Below, piece by piece: positions 10,604 to 22,562 of a stretch of 64,000 nt of DNA. The position numbers were made by a program, and so were the translations under genes. Position 1 is the stretch's first letter. The number at the start of each line of letters is the position of its first letter. Where the stretch lies: the NCBI GenBank assembly GCA_946699065.1, contig CAMPDV010000128.1, positions 1-64,000 on the forward strand, given 5' to 3'. Under the pieces are notes generated by a model. The model was not told the origin of the DNA, did not search any database, and worked only from the letters and a program-made list of their open reading frames with translations. Origin of the DNA: Loxodes magnus. Taxonomy: Eukaryota; Ciliophora; Karyorelictea; Loxodida; Loxodidae.

Positions 10604-12150
10604 ATGTCGTCTACAAAGGTAACTGAAAAGCAGGAAAAATTGGCAAAGGCATGTAAGAGTCAGTCTCTTATTATTAAAGAGGTAATATATGTCTTTTAAG
10701 GCCTGAATTAGAAGAGTTCAATGGTTTTTCCTGGCTTGCCACCAAAATCATAAATGATATAATTGTATGAAATAGCAAAGGCAAGCTTAGAAATCACCTA
10801 ATACCTTCAAATTAAGTTAACTTTCATATAAAAGCACAGTTTAAATTATTGGGGGAATGAAAATTAACAGTAAAGAAATGTGCAAAGAATTTATAGAAAT
10901 GGCATAGACTCATAATTCAGAGAACTAGAATAGCTCAAAAAACAAAAAACTGAAACGAAGAAATAGGAGTTGTATATTTCAACTTCCACTCTTAGTATAA
11001 ATTCAGTAAATACAACCCCAAAACTGAAACTATTCTATAGGACATTTAAGTAAATTAATTCCTCAGACAAGTTGATGAATACTACGGGTAAGGTATATCT
11101 AAATTTTAAATACACTTGACAGGCATAATATTTATAGATTTCATAAACTAAGAGGATCTGAAAGATTTTCAAATTTCCCAAGTATGATAATTGGAAAAAT
11201 ATAAATTCTCACTGAAATAAGAAACTTTAGTTAATACTACAGCATAAAAAACTACCCAATACACTACCACTTAGGAATTTATTTAAACATGGCATAAACA
11301 GACGAAAAATTGTAAAATAATGGAAAAATAAAAAGATCAGTAGTTCACATTCAGTAGGGAAAACCATGACTAAATGGTAAAATTATTACATACCTAGAGT
11401 TAAGGGTAGCAGGTGATACTCATAAAATCCCAGAGGAATTGGATTTTTTGAGAATATAAAGTTAAGCTTAGTCAACCTGCAGTATGAGAATGTAAAGAAT
11501 GTGATAAACAAGGCCATAGCACTTAATAATGCAAAAGAACTACAGCAATTAGAGAGATATTAAAAAGCACAAATAAAATTCAAAGAATATGATACAAAAG
11601 CACAAATAAGAAGTATTTTATATAAAAAAGAACATCAATAAGTACACAGGCTAAATGAAACTGGCATATAGTTAATATAAGTAGGCTTCAAAATAAATAT
11701 ATGAGCCTTAAAAAATAAAAACATTCAAATTTGTTCAGAAGCTATTCTACTTAGAAAGAACACATTTGAGAATCTTAAGGAAGAATGGAAATAAGCAAAG
11801 CCTGGAATAAAATGATACAAGCAACATGAGGTTAATGGAAAAGTAAACAAGCCCAATTATGACAAGATTCAATAGGAATTTTAGGACATAATGGACAAAG
11901 TAGAATGAATAAGGCAGAGTAAAACAATGGAAAAATTAGCCAGTATATAAAATGAAGGATCAAAAAAAACACTTAAAGCAAATAGATGTAGGTAAAAACC
12001 TAACCGGATATACAAACATTAGAATAATATAAATTCAATTCTATTAAAGAAAATATAGAGGAAAATGGAAAGTAGAATGTAAAGGAAAAGATAAATACAG
12101 ATAAGAATAAGAATGAAAGCCAAGATAATTAAGAGAGTGAATTTAATAAA
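10604..12150 (+). pseudogene. LINE ORF1: nucleic-acid-binding gag-like protein with CCHC knuckle
   Basis: Starts MSSTKVTEKQEKLAK at ATG 10604. After an early frame change the frame gives PELEEFNGFSWLATK, and later stretches such as LLGEWKLTVKKCAKNLQKW use TGA for Trp and TAA/TAG for Gln. A CCHC zinc knuckle (C-x2-C-x4-H-x4-C) has Cys codons at 11491, 11500 and 11530 and His at 11515; two of its spacer residues are TAA codons. Such proteins coat LINE RNA. At least one frame shift is present, so this copy is scored as broken. The C-terminal part to about 12150 is Lys/Asn/Gln-rich and poorly defined. Confidence 0.75.
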
Positions 12151-12170
12151 AATAAGGAGGATAACTTCAA

Positions 12171-15100
12171 TTGAAAAGAATTAAGAATAGGAACATCCAA
12201 TATCAGAGTAGTTAAATCAAATAAAGATGAATTAAGTAAATTTATGCAAGACAAAGGAATATATAATGGCAATTTAAGAAATCTTTGTGGAATAAAGTAA
12301 TGAAATGCCTTATACTTATGGATATAGAGCAATTATAAAGAGGGGAAGAAACATGACAAAGAACTGGACATAAATGGGTTCAATCAAATAAAGATGCTCC
12401 AAGAAGGTAGGATAATATGTATAAGTTAGATAATAGGATATCATTAACGAATGTTTATGCGCCAACGACTACAGTACCGATTAGTGTATACCTTTTCATG
12501 ATGGGCTCAGATAATTTTTATATATGATAAACAGCTTGGGAACGGCAAACATAATTTTGGGTGACCTCAGCACACATATCCCACAGTTTTTACCTAACAA
12601 AATTAACTCGGCAGGGGTAATTACTAAATTTAATGAGTGAATTTAAACTAGAATGCAAAGATCCATAATATGATCCGACTTACATTACAACTAGAGGAAG
12701 AAAAAAATTTAAAATAGATTACTTCCTAACCAATCAATTTAACCAAACATAGTTAATACAAAAATTTATTAGGAAAGACTGTTAGGTGATTATTAACCAG
12801 GCTAGATAATAATCAAAATAATAGATAAAACAAGATAGCCCATACAAATAAAAAGCATATTCTATCAGAAGCTAAAGGCATAAACTACACAAAAGATTTT
12901 TGAAAAATGAGTGAATGATATAGGCTGATCATAATTTGAGTACCTAGATAACGACAACGTTTATAGAAAATGGAAAGAAATAATTCATGAAGGAGCAGCA
13001 ATAATTTGTGGATACATTGGAAACTTACAGAGGAAATTTAAATACACGGAAGAGACAAAAAGCTAAGAAAATAATTTTAAAAGTTAGCAACGCAAGTAAA
13101 ACAGTCAATAAGATAAGGAGTAACAAACATTGATTAAATGATAAAAATGAGATAAGAATCCAAAAAAAATTAAGAAAATAAACTAAATGTTATAAATGAA
13201 ATCAGTTTAATATATTATTGGACTCTCTCAGCAAAGGGAACATTAATGAGACTTGAAAAGGAATACAAAGATGGATCAGAAAAAGAAAGCAGGGTCCACG
13301 ATCGCGAATAAAAGAATAAGATATAGTAAGATTTAGAAATAACTGGAAATAACTTTACGAAAATGGAGGCAGTTAGCTACCATAAGAGTTTAAGAAAAGT
13401 AGCGTATATAAATTCAACCAGTAGACGTTGAAAACTACATAAAAAATATACCCTAATGAAAAGCAGCAGGACCAGATAAGATATAAGCAGGAGTTATAAA
13501 AGCTGGGGAAGAAAGCTTATAAATGTAACTTCGAAACTATAGTAAATTTAATAAAGAGTGCCAAAATACCAAAATAAGCAAAAGAATCATACATAATTCT
13601 ATTATATAAAAAAGGAAGAAGTGACGAGCCGATGAACTATAGGCCGATATCTCTCATAAATCACTTCCTAAAAATCATTGATCTCTGATTATTCGATTAA
13701 TTAAATGCTTATCTAAACAAATGTGATGATGAACTGTATTATGGGCTTAAAGGAGGAAATCTTACTTGCAATAGACATTTAACTCAAGAATAATTCAGGA
13801 ATGAGCGTACAAAAATAACTAGGAAACTATAATCCTCTTCATAGACATAAAAAAGCATTTGACTCATTTATAATAAAAGATATATGACAAATAATGAATA
13901 ACATAGAGGTGCCAGAATAAATAATTTAATTACTGGCATAAGTATACAAGGAAGAGCAAATAAAATTGAAAATGAATGATCTAATATCACAAGAATTTAC
14001 AACGGAAAAAGGAGTAAAATAAGGTAGTTCTTGCTTGCCTAGAATTTTTAACATAATAATTAACTAGCTTATCAGGGAACTAAGATAAAAAAATTAGGAT
14101 TGCCATAACATACGAATCGGAAGAAAGAACAGAGGAAAGATACGGAGGTGCTCTTGCATATGCAGATGATGTAGTAGGATTGTACATCCAGATCAACTGG
14201 AAGATATGATTTACATTATAGAAAACTGATCAAAAAATATAACATGGAAATAGCTGATAAAACTAAATGGATGATTTTAAAAGGAAATTATATGGGATAA
14301 CTTGAAACTATCAAAATCAACTAAATTGAGATAGAAAGAGTTAGAGAATTCAAGTATTTAGGATACTGAATCTAAGAATAATTTCATTTTAAAAGCACCT
14401 TTAATCAAGAATAATAGAATATCAAAAAAGCCAAGCATGAACTCTGAACAAACTAACAAGGCAAAAAGGAATAACTCCATATAATACCACGGTGGTCTTT
14501 AAATCCTTTGTAAACCAAATATTTGGTTATGGTAGTGAATGCATTCCATTCACAGAAGAAATAGCGGGATATAATATATTAAATAAATAAGAAATAATAT
14601 AACATATATCATTGAGAGCAATTATAGACGGACCTTTATGTGCATAAAATGAAATAGTAGAAAACGAGCTATAATTTGTAATATTTTAATTTTATTTATG
14701 ATAAAGAATGCTAATATTTAGAAAAAAATTGTTACTCAACTAAGAATAAACAATGGTCTGATGAATCTGCCAACTAGCGAAAAGAAATAATTCAAGAAAT
14801 GATAATTTGACAAAGGTATAGAGGCTGATGAATGGAACAATTTTTTTAAGGACATCCAAACAATTTAAGATACATCAAGCATAGGAAATAGGAAATATTC
14901 TATCTTTTTAGACTGTGGGCAAACTGTAGTGGAGCAGCTTTAACATTGGAGGAAAGATGCTTAACAGGCAGCTCAATTTGTTAACTATGCAAAAATAGCA
15001 ATGAAGATGAGGACCATATAATAAATAATTGTATTGTATACTTAGAAGAAAGATTATTATTCATATCGAAGATATAAAAAGAGTATTCAAGAATAATATA

Positions 15101-15640
15101 GTCAGAGAAAGTTTTTTAAGTTTGGATTTAATAGAAATTGTTCGAGGAAATAATAATTTGAAAATCTTATAAGATCGTTGCAAATATAACTTAGAATTGA
15201 AATAGATGCAGCAATTAAAGACTACGTAAAAGGTCTAATGGAGAACAGAAAAGAAGGATATAAAAAAACTCTGCCATTTTTTAAAAACATAGGAAAATAT
15301 TATAGAGCTGGAACAGGTGAACACACATGAATTTTCAATTAACTCTTGAAAGAGAGAAAACGAAAACTAGATTAATAAGCATTGTATCAAATTTAGGCTA
15401 ATATCGAATAAAAATTAAGAAACAATTAAAAAAGGTTTTCTGATTAATTGAAGATGGAGAAAATGCATAAACAATATAGGAACATAAATTTAGAAAATCG
15501 AATATGCTTGCTTTAGAATGAATTGTTGCAGGAAATAGATTAAAATCTTTCTAGCGAGATGATAATGATGGACCTAATTGAAGAAGAGTTAAAACAAGAA
15601 GAACAATAAAAGAGCTCATAAAGGCGGAAGGTATGTAATA
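12171..15640 (+). pseudogene. LINE ORF2: APE endonuclease and reverse transcriptase
   Basis: Endonuclease: LRIGTSNIRVV at the start (about 12177), NVYAPTTT (12450-12470), ILGDLSTHIP (about 12550-12580) and KIDYFLTNQ. Reverse transcriptase: KAAGPDK (after TGA 13457-13459), NYRPISL (13635-13655), AFDS (13854-13865), KDIW with TGA at 13885-13887, GVKQG with TAA at 14020-14022, and the catalytic YADD at 14159-14170, followed by VREFKYLGY. A zinc motif C-x2-C-x8-H-x4-C lies at 14979-15032, and KYYRAG at about 15295-15312. Frames shift within the endonuclease (before YAPT, before PTYITT) and elsewhere, so the copy is decayed although its catalytic residues survive. Confidence 0.82.
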
Positions 15641-15759
15641 TTGACATTTAACTTAAACTATTTAATTCGTGGAAAACCAAACAAAGGCGACTCCACATTA
15701 ATCTATTATTATTATCATATTATAAAGTCAGCTTTAGTTTTTTTTACTCTTCTTAGGTT

Positions 15760-18700
15760 CTAATGAATTACTCGAGTTTGGCCCTCATATTATATCAAAT
15801 AGTTCCGTTTTTATCTCTCTACTCCTATTTTTCTTAAATTTCATTTAAATATTTTCTTCCTTCTTTGTATTCTAAACATTTTTTATGATATGCCTTTCAT
15901 TTCTCTTGCATCTTTACAGAAAGAGCATTAGCTTGTCACAACAAGGTTTCTTTCTTTTAAGCAATTCTAGTTCCCATTATATCTCGTTCTTATTCTAAAT
16001 ATGTAGCATATTTCTTATTTTCTATTTTTATTGTATCTCAGGTAGTTGGATGGTCTTACTACAAATTCATCAAATCACGTTTTTTTATACTATAATGTGG
16101 TTATAATTTACTCCATTCTTTCTTTATCTTCTACGTATACTCTATATTCTCAAATTGCACGATTAATGCTTTTCTTCCCTTTTTAATTATTATTACTATC
16201 ATCTATAAATATATCTTTTTCTTCAATTTTTAATTCTAATTTTATTGCTGTGCAATATTATTCAAATATAAAGTTCTCTTTCTTACTTAAATCGAACATT
16301 AAACCGTCTACTGCTTTTCCTTAGTTACCTATTAATCTGCCTCTTAATCTCAACGTTTTTTGTCATAGGTAATTTTTTATTTTCATAAACTCCAGTTCAT
16401 GTTCTAACATCTCATTTTGCACTTAAAAAGGGGCATATATGATTCTTCTTAAAGATCTTCTCTATATTATTTCTAGTTGCTCCATCACTTATTTTTCTAC
16501 AAATTATTCACAATATGGGATCACTTCTGTCCCATAACTGAAAACTATGCTTACGAAAGTTTTTATCATTATTCCTGCATTATATGGTATTAATCCTTTA
16601 TTTATTGTTAGAATTCCAGTATTCATGCTTGCATCTTTTATGCTGCTTCTAGTTTATTCTCCATGTGTTTTTCAAAAATGATGTTCTCTTCTATTATATG
16701 ACCTAGGTACTAAAAGGTCGTTACTCTTTCGATCCTTAAATTTCCCACCTCGATAATATTTCCAATATTTTCTCAGTTACTATTTTCTGCTTTTTTTCAT
16801 ATCGTTCATTTTGCTTTATTTGCAATTTGCAATTTATTTAAATAGTATTGGCGATTTTATGCTTCCCTGTTTTAGCCTTTATTTGTCGTGAATGATTTTG
16901 CTATTTAATCATTTATTTTCAGTTTAATTTCTTCTTCACAGTAGAAGTTTGCTAGCAGTTTAATTATCTATTCCGATACTTTTAGATTGTTTAGGATTTA
17001 TCATATATCCTTTCTTTGCACTGAGTCATAGGTTTTCTTAATATCAAAAAATATTACAAATAAATCTTTTTTGTTCCGCATTGACCATCCCTATACTGTT
17101 CTTAGATTGAAGATTTATAGTGCGCATGATTTATCTTTTTTTGAAACAATAGTTGTGTTCCCTTTCATTATTATGTAAATATCCTTACAATTGCTAGAAA
17201 ATTCATGCGTCCATAATTTTTAAAGCATGATTCAATAAAGAGATTGGTCTAAAGTTCATCGGGTTCATCTATCCTCTTTTTTTTATATTAATATTATGTA
17301 TTGTTGTTTCATCTCTTAAGGCATTTCTCACTCTTAAATCATCTTAGCTATCATTTTGCAAGTTACTTCTATTATTTTTTTTCCTGCCTGCTAAAATTGT
17401 TCCTACTTATGTTTCATCAGGTCCTGATGTCTTTCATTTCGCCAATTAGTTAATGTTTGCTCAAATTTTATATTCGTTTACCACTATTTATCTCTTGTTT
17501 AAGAATTTAGTTAGTAACGTATTATTGCCATCTTCATATAACTACTATCATTCGTCCCTGAAAGTCTTAACATTTTCTTTTGATAGAAGTACTCACTGAT
17601 TATATTTTTTATTAAGCAGGTTTTTTAGTTTCTCTCACATTTCTGTTAAGTTTCCTTTATTTACATTGTCCATAAATCGGTTAAGTTAGTTTATTTATTT
17701 TTTCTTTTTGATTAAATGTATTATTGTCTTACTCTTTGGTATTCTCTATATTTCTCATTTTATTTATTTTCATTTATTTCTTCATTGTTCTTTATCCTTT
17801 ATTTTAATTTTTTGCTGCATTTTCGGAAATTTTATTGCACTATTTTGTTGCTTTTGAGTATTTATATATCTTAAAAGTTTATGTTTTAACTATTCCATAT
17901 ATCATTTGAACTCCTTATAATTTCTTTTTCTTTCATCATTTATAAATCTAGGTACCATTTAGGCTATCAAATTCTTCTTCTTAGACCTTTTTGTATAAAT
18001 CTTTCAAATTTTTCTTAGATCTCTTATTTCTTTAATATTAGATAATTTATTTTTGCTATCTTTTATGGTTTTCTAACTTCTTTACCAATCTTTACCTATA
18101 TAATAGTGAGTCTATGGTCCCTATTATATATGAGTAATAAAATCATTTTTTTATCATCTTTTTACTCATTATCTCTTCAATTAAAAATTAATCTATTTTA
18201 TATTCATTATTTTAGTGAACAAAAGTACCTATTTAAATTGGGTCTAGGCATATTAAATTATTCTGCTCCATGAACTGCAGCATTTTCTTTCCAGCTGAGT
18301 TTGTTTTCTTTGGTAATCATGGCTCTATGTGCTCATTTCAATCCTATATGATCATTACATTAAGTCCTTTTTCTATTGCTTATAGTTTAAATTCATTCAC
18401 TAAATTATAGAATGGCTCATATTATTCGTTGTCATTTGCAATAGGTGCATATATATTTTATTACTGCCAGTTTTCTCTTTATTTCAATGGCCATCACTCT
18501 CGCTCCTCCAAAAAGTGTCATTTGGTTGACTTCATTCTGTATTTCTCTAATCTCCTTACATATGTCGTTTCTAATATAGAATGCTACTCCTTTCCCTTTT
18601 TTGACTCCACATTTATTATATTTACATATCCTGCTATTTACACATATCTTTTTAGTCTTCAATCTAAATCTCTAATATTGCCATTATATGGATACTTTTT

Positions 18701-18775
18701 TGGGTCATGAATTAAGCTAGTGCCTCTTTTGCACTTCTAACTCCCCTAACATTTACTGTCCCTATTTTTATGATT
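15760..18775 (-). pseudogene. LINE ORF2 (second copy): endonuclease and RT, catalytic motif missing
   Basis: Endonuclease begins IKIGTVNVRGVRS (about 18772-18735) with ILEIQ as the first acidic motif, then GVKKGKGVAFYIRND, IYAPIANDNE and QDWNEHIEPW, whose Trp is TGA. Reverse transcriptase: KTSGPDE preceded by TGA (17434-17436), NFRPISLLNHA (17224-17265), MDAWIF with TGA at 17203-17205, TYDS, and KDIW with TGA at 17001-17003. After SFTTNKG the frame runs quickly to RIERVTTFQYLGHII without a recognisable YADD, so the catalytic aspartates appear deleted at about 16.8 kb. Frame changes are frequent. This copy should be inactive. Confidence 0.78.
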
Positions 18776-18799
18776 TATTCTTATTCTTCTTTTTCACCC

Positions 18800-20366
18800 A
18801 TCTCCTCTGCTTTCTCTTTACCACATTCTTCTTTTTATTAATCATCTTTCTCCACCTTTTCTTCATCTTTTCTATTATTCTCTGCTTCCATGTTCTTTTC
18901 ATTATTAATTCTTTCCCCTTTTTTATCTTTTTCCAATTATTATCTTTCTTTTCCTTCTTCTTATCTGTTAATTCTTCTTCTTTTGCCTTTTCCTATTAAT
19001 AGTTGTTGGGCATTTTTTCATTTTTGTATTTGGTTTCTTAGCATAGTAAGTTCTAATTAAAGTTTATTTTAGTTTGCTTCTTGCTTCTCACTTTTATCTT
19101 GCATTTTAGTCTTTTTTCTTCTTAAGCTTGTTCTATTTTTTTTAATTATGTTTCTTAATTTACGCTTTTCCTTACATACTATATTATGATATTTTTTTGT
19201 TTCTTATTTCTTCTGATAGGGTTTAGCGTTTTTACCATCACTTATCCTATCCTTTTATCTGATTTGTTCTATATTATATCTTATTATATAGTTGATTTCT
19301 TTCTATTTTATTTAGTTATTTAAACATTTCTCTATCTCTCTATCTTATATAAATCCAATTCCATTTTGATGAAAAATAATTCTTATTTATTCATTTAGCA
19401 TAAAAAAATTTTATTATTTAATTGTCTGGTTGTTTTAATTATTTTTCTATTCTCCTTTTATTTTCTTCTCTTCTTCCCTGGCTTCCTTTATAACCATTTA
19501 TTCTCCTTCTTCAATTATCCTCTAAATTGCTTAATTTACTTTAAATTCTGGTTTTTTTATTGTTTATTTAACTTCTCCTTCAAATATCTCTAATTCTCTT
19601 GTATGTAGATTTTTCCTTTTTGCTGCTTCCACCCTTCTGCATTGTTGATATGTGTGTCCTTTCAATTTGCATAGACAGCAGATAAAATTTACCTGGTGCT
19701 GTATTCTCATTTTGTTTCCGTTCAGGGTTATTACTTCTGGTTTCCTCTTTGCTTCGTCTATATTCTTTTAATCTAAGTACACTACGCTGTTATCTTTTAC
19801 CATTGTAGTGTTTGGATATGTATGCTATACCTCTCCTCTAGATTTTCCATATTGTCTCATTTTCTCCATAACTCCTTTATGTTTGAATATTCGTTTATTA
19901 TGAAGTAAACTGGGTAGTTATGAATGTCAAAGTATTCTAATTTAAAAAGGAATTCTAACACCTTTGAATATTCATTCTCTGAATTAAGCAATATGCTAGT
20001 TTCATTGTTGAAGACCAAATATATAATTCCGTTTTATTTAGCAATTAATTTAATCATGCTTGTCTGTACTCGCACCATATTTGATTCCTATCACTTTTAT
20101 CAATTCTTAGTCTATAACTTTTTTCTCTACTAAATCAGTATTTTCCAGATAGTGGCTAAAATAAACTGCAACCACCATATCAGATAGATCATCATAGACA
20201 TTTAGTAGACTCTTACCATTTAGTCTTCAGGGACGTAGGCTAAAATAAATTTTTCATTTTTTGTTAAATTATTGCTTAGGTTATAACTTTTTTTACCACT
20301 TAATTCCTTTCTTATTTTACACTCCTCCTTAAAGTGAAGTATTTCCAATCATACATATATTGACAT
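18800..20366 (-). pseudogene. LINE ORF1 (second copy), gag-like with CCHC knuckle
   Basis: A good start is MSIYVWLEILHFKEEC at 20366, with TGA as Trp. The frame continues FILAYVPEDQMVRV and, after frame changes, HNYPVYFIINEY, IKELWRKWDNME and a zinc knuckle C-x2-C-x4-H-x4-C at 19639-19680 (CCLCKLKGHTYQQC). A Lys/Glu-rich segment follows. The knuckle spacing is identical to that in the plus-strand copy. The C-terminal boundary near 18800 is uncertain because this stretch is pyrimidine-rich with no clear frame. Confidence 0.7.
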
Positions 20367-20654
20367 CTTTTTCCCGTTGAATGTATTATAATATCATGTT
20401 CTTTCAATAAGTGAATTTGGTTCTACGTAGTCTGAATGCTTGTGTTATGAATCTGGTTTCCATTCGTAATCGTGAAGGTCGGACTAATTAAAGTGAAGAC
20501 TTGGTAGAAGAAAGTGCTTCAGGTTTTCTCTCCTAGTTTGAGGAGGTGGTATAAAAACCCTTCTTGAAGCTAACCTTTTTTAATGTGTATATATATAATA
20601 ATTTTTACTATCGAAAAAAATAATTTTATAATCGTAAAATTATTATATAATTTA

Positions 20655-21006
20655 ATAGGGTGGAAAACCCTTTCCTTCGGATGCTGATTGGAGGCCCAGC
20701 AAGGCAAAAAAAAATTAGCGCGGACGGAGGATAAATCGGAAGAAGAGAAACTAATAACAAGAGAACGAAGATGTGACAAGCTGGAGAACTCTGAATGCCA
20801 GGAGGAAACTTTCTTCATCATAGGTCGGGGAAATGTGCCCGTAATCGCATATTGCATCATATGCTTTGGAAGGAAAAATTACTGGGATGTACTCCAGGAA
20901 GAGGAAACAAGGTAAGAGAGAAAAGAGTGACCTATAAAAAAATTTTCTCATTAAATAAAATTAATTTAAAGAGCTGCGCACCAACGAGAGTGCTACGCGC
21001 TCTATA
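20655..21006 (+). repeat. Hairpin-tailed GC-rich repeat, copy 1
   Basis: About 350 bp, matching 57455-57802 closely in the same orientation. It ends in a stem-loop at 20970-21003 with arms agagc-gcg-ca / tg-cgc-gctct, followed by tataat and T-rich sequence. Inside, one frame is open in both copies (start about 20688) and shares RERRCDKLENSEC, EETFFIIGRG and NVPVIAYCI; several differences between copies are silent. It could be a SINE or small nonautonomous retroelement, perhaps with a short ORF. No family recognised. Confidence 0.72.
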
Positions 21007-21061
21007 ATCGAATTTATTTATTATATAAAAAATAAAAATCTAATATGATATTATAATATTA

Positions 21062-21470
21062 TATAAAATGGATGTCGGCCGCGTTAGACAAATTAGTAGG
21101 TAATCTGGTGCAGTGTATACTGCATTGCGAGTAATCTCTCACAAGATGCCACCACGGGGAAAGAGTGGATAAGCTCCTTTGAGACATACAAAACTTACCC
21201 CGAGGGTTCTCTCTAACAGTATGAAAGTTTGACTGACAGGCCTTCTAATTACCGACTTAATAACTAATTTTTATTTGGACCTTATTCAAGAAGACTGAAA
21301 CATTTGACTCAAGATTTAAGAATAATTTTTAATAAGAAGATTCCCCATTTAGAGAAGCTGACATGACTCATCGGACCTCTAGAATTTTAACAAGAAACAT
21401 GAGAACATTTTTCTTAATATTAATATTGAAAGAAGTGCGTGTCAATGAAATGCTACACGCTCTATAATAA
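21062..21470 (+). repeat. Related hairpin-tailed element, divergent body
   Basis: The 3' end (21433-21467) repeats the tail of the previous element: gtgcgtg / cacgc arms, a loop, then gctctataata and T-rich sequence. The body differs. It is GC-rich at 21066-21245, starting at an ATG in which one frame reads MDVGRVRQISRQSGAVYT, then AT-rich. The shared tail with a different body resembles how nonautonomous elements borrow a common 3' end. Function unknown. Confidence 0.5.
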
Positions 21471-21800
21471 TTTGTATTTATTTATTATTTATTAATACAT
21501 TATTTAAAATTCTATTTTTACCTTAAATCTAGGCAACTATAAAATTGACTTTAAATAGTAAGCTTACATAAGCTTTTAGAATTTTAATTATTTTATATAT
21601 TTTTACTTTTAAATAAAAGGATAATTAATTATATCTAAAGTTTTATAGCTTAGAGCTTATATCCTTATTATAATATCCTTAGTATGGATTTATTAATTAT
21701 ACCTTATTTTTTTTTAAATCAAAGGACTCTTAATAAGATAACCTTATTTCTTTATAGATCCTTTTAAATGATAAAATAAAATATTATATGGATTAAAAAA

Positions 21801-22545
21801 ATGGCAGATGAAAAATAATAGAAATCACCAAAAAAATCAAATAATACTTAGGAGGGTGTAGCTAATGATATCTATATTCTTTAGATAGGGAATTAAGAAT
21901 TAGTAAACGCTATTAAAGATCTTTATCAGCGAACTAAGGAATTATTAAATCTATGAAAATTCTAAAATCGGAAAATTAAACACTACGATAGGAATTAGCT
22001 ATAAACACGTACTTGCAACAAATTTAGGGTAGAATTTTACAGACGGAACAAGTAGTAAGAGAAATTTAAAACTCGAAAATATGTAAACCAGAACAATCCT
22101 AATTACAAAATGACCCAATGGAGATAGAATAAAAACCTTTAACAAAATATATTACCTATAGAAAAATAATGATGTGCTGATATTGCAAGCATTCAGTACA
22201 TAAAGTAAGAAATTGCTACCAATTTAAATAAAAATAAAAGAGATAAACATAAAATAAATGGTAAGAAATATATAGACTATAATACACAAGTGAAGGTTTA
22301 AACTATCGGAAAAAATACTCCGACTAAGCAAGGAAGCTCCAAATATACAGCATGCAATTAACGAATTCAATAAGAAATGAATAGGAATCGAACTATCGGA
22401 AATTCTCAGAAAAAACAAAATACTCAGTATTTATGATAAACAAGATCCAAGCAAATATGAAGTTTCTTTTAATTAACATTAAACTCTTGATTTGTGATTA
22501 ACCAAATAAAGGTGAAATCACATAAATTAATAATAATAATTATTA
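21801..22545 (+). pseudogene. LINE ORF1 fragment joined to a LINE 3' tail
   Basis: Starts MADEKQQKSPKKS at 21801 and continues GNQELVNAIKDLYQRTKELL with TAA/TAG as Gln. After frame changes it reaches DPMEIEQKPLT and a zinc knuckle C-x2-C-x4-H-x4-C (Cys codons 22175, 22184, 22214; His 22199), where one spacer residue is TGA (CWYC). No endonuclease or polymerase follows. Instead the sequence runs into aaccaaataaaggtga and an ATA/ATT tail (22500-22545), much like the 3' end at 15.69 kb. It looks like an internally deleted or ORF1-only LINE derivative. Confidence 0.65.
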
Positions 22546-22562
22546 TTTCCTTGTAATTAAAA

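Larger units (their letters stand above)
10570..15718 (+). mobile_element. LINE (non-LTR retrotransposon), near full-length, decayed
   Basis: A 5.1-kb element with ORF1 (gag-like, CCHC knuckle), ORF2 (APE-type endonuclease, reverse transcriptase, C-terminal zinc motif) and a short 3' end (aaccaaacaaaggcga) followed by a TTA-type microsatellite tail at 15702-15718. Domain order is that of APE-class LINEs. Several 1-nt frame changes mean the copy is unlikely to be active unless they are sequencing errors. Similar germline LINEs with zinc knuckles are known in other ciliates (REP elements of Tetrahymena); membership of that family is not tested. No target-site duplication was identified. Confidence 0.85.
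15706..20580 (-). mobile_element. Second LINE copy, opposite strand, tail to tail with the first
   Basis: Same architecture as the plus-strand LINE, read leftwards. ORF1 with zinc knuckle (about 20366-18800) and ORF2 with endonuclease and reverse transcriptase (18775-15760) are followed by a 3' end rich in ATA/TAA triplets that merges with the tail of the plus-strand LINE at 15702-15725. The 5' end is put near 20580 because protein-like sequence and the GC-richer leader stop there. The two copies are diverged at nucleotide level but align at protein level through the polymerase core. Confidence 0.82.

Noticed and set aside
12129..12332. Minus-strand 67-codon ORF
   Set aside because: Antisense to the endonuclease start of LINE ORF2, which is supported by motifs.
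20570..21007. Several overlapping ORFs on both strands in the GC-rich repeat
   Set aside because: Most are shadows of one repeat that is GC-rich and therefore poor in stop codons; only the frame shared with the 57.5-kb copy was kept, as a possibility.
21145..21165. MPPRGKSG, like the start of a histone H2A
   Set aside because: Only eight residues; the following sequence does not continue as a histone fold, and it lies inside a hairpin-tailed repeat.
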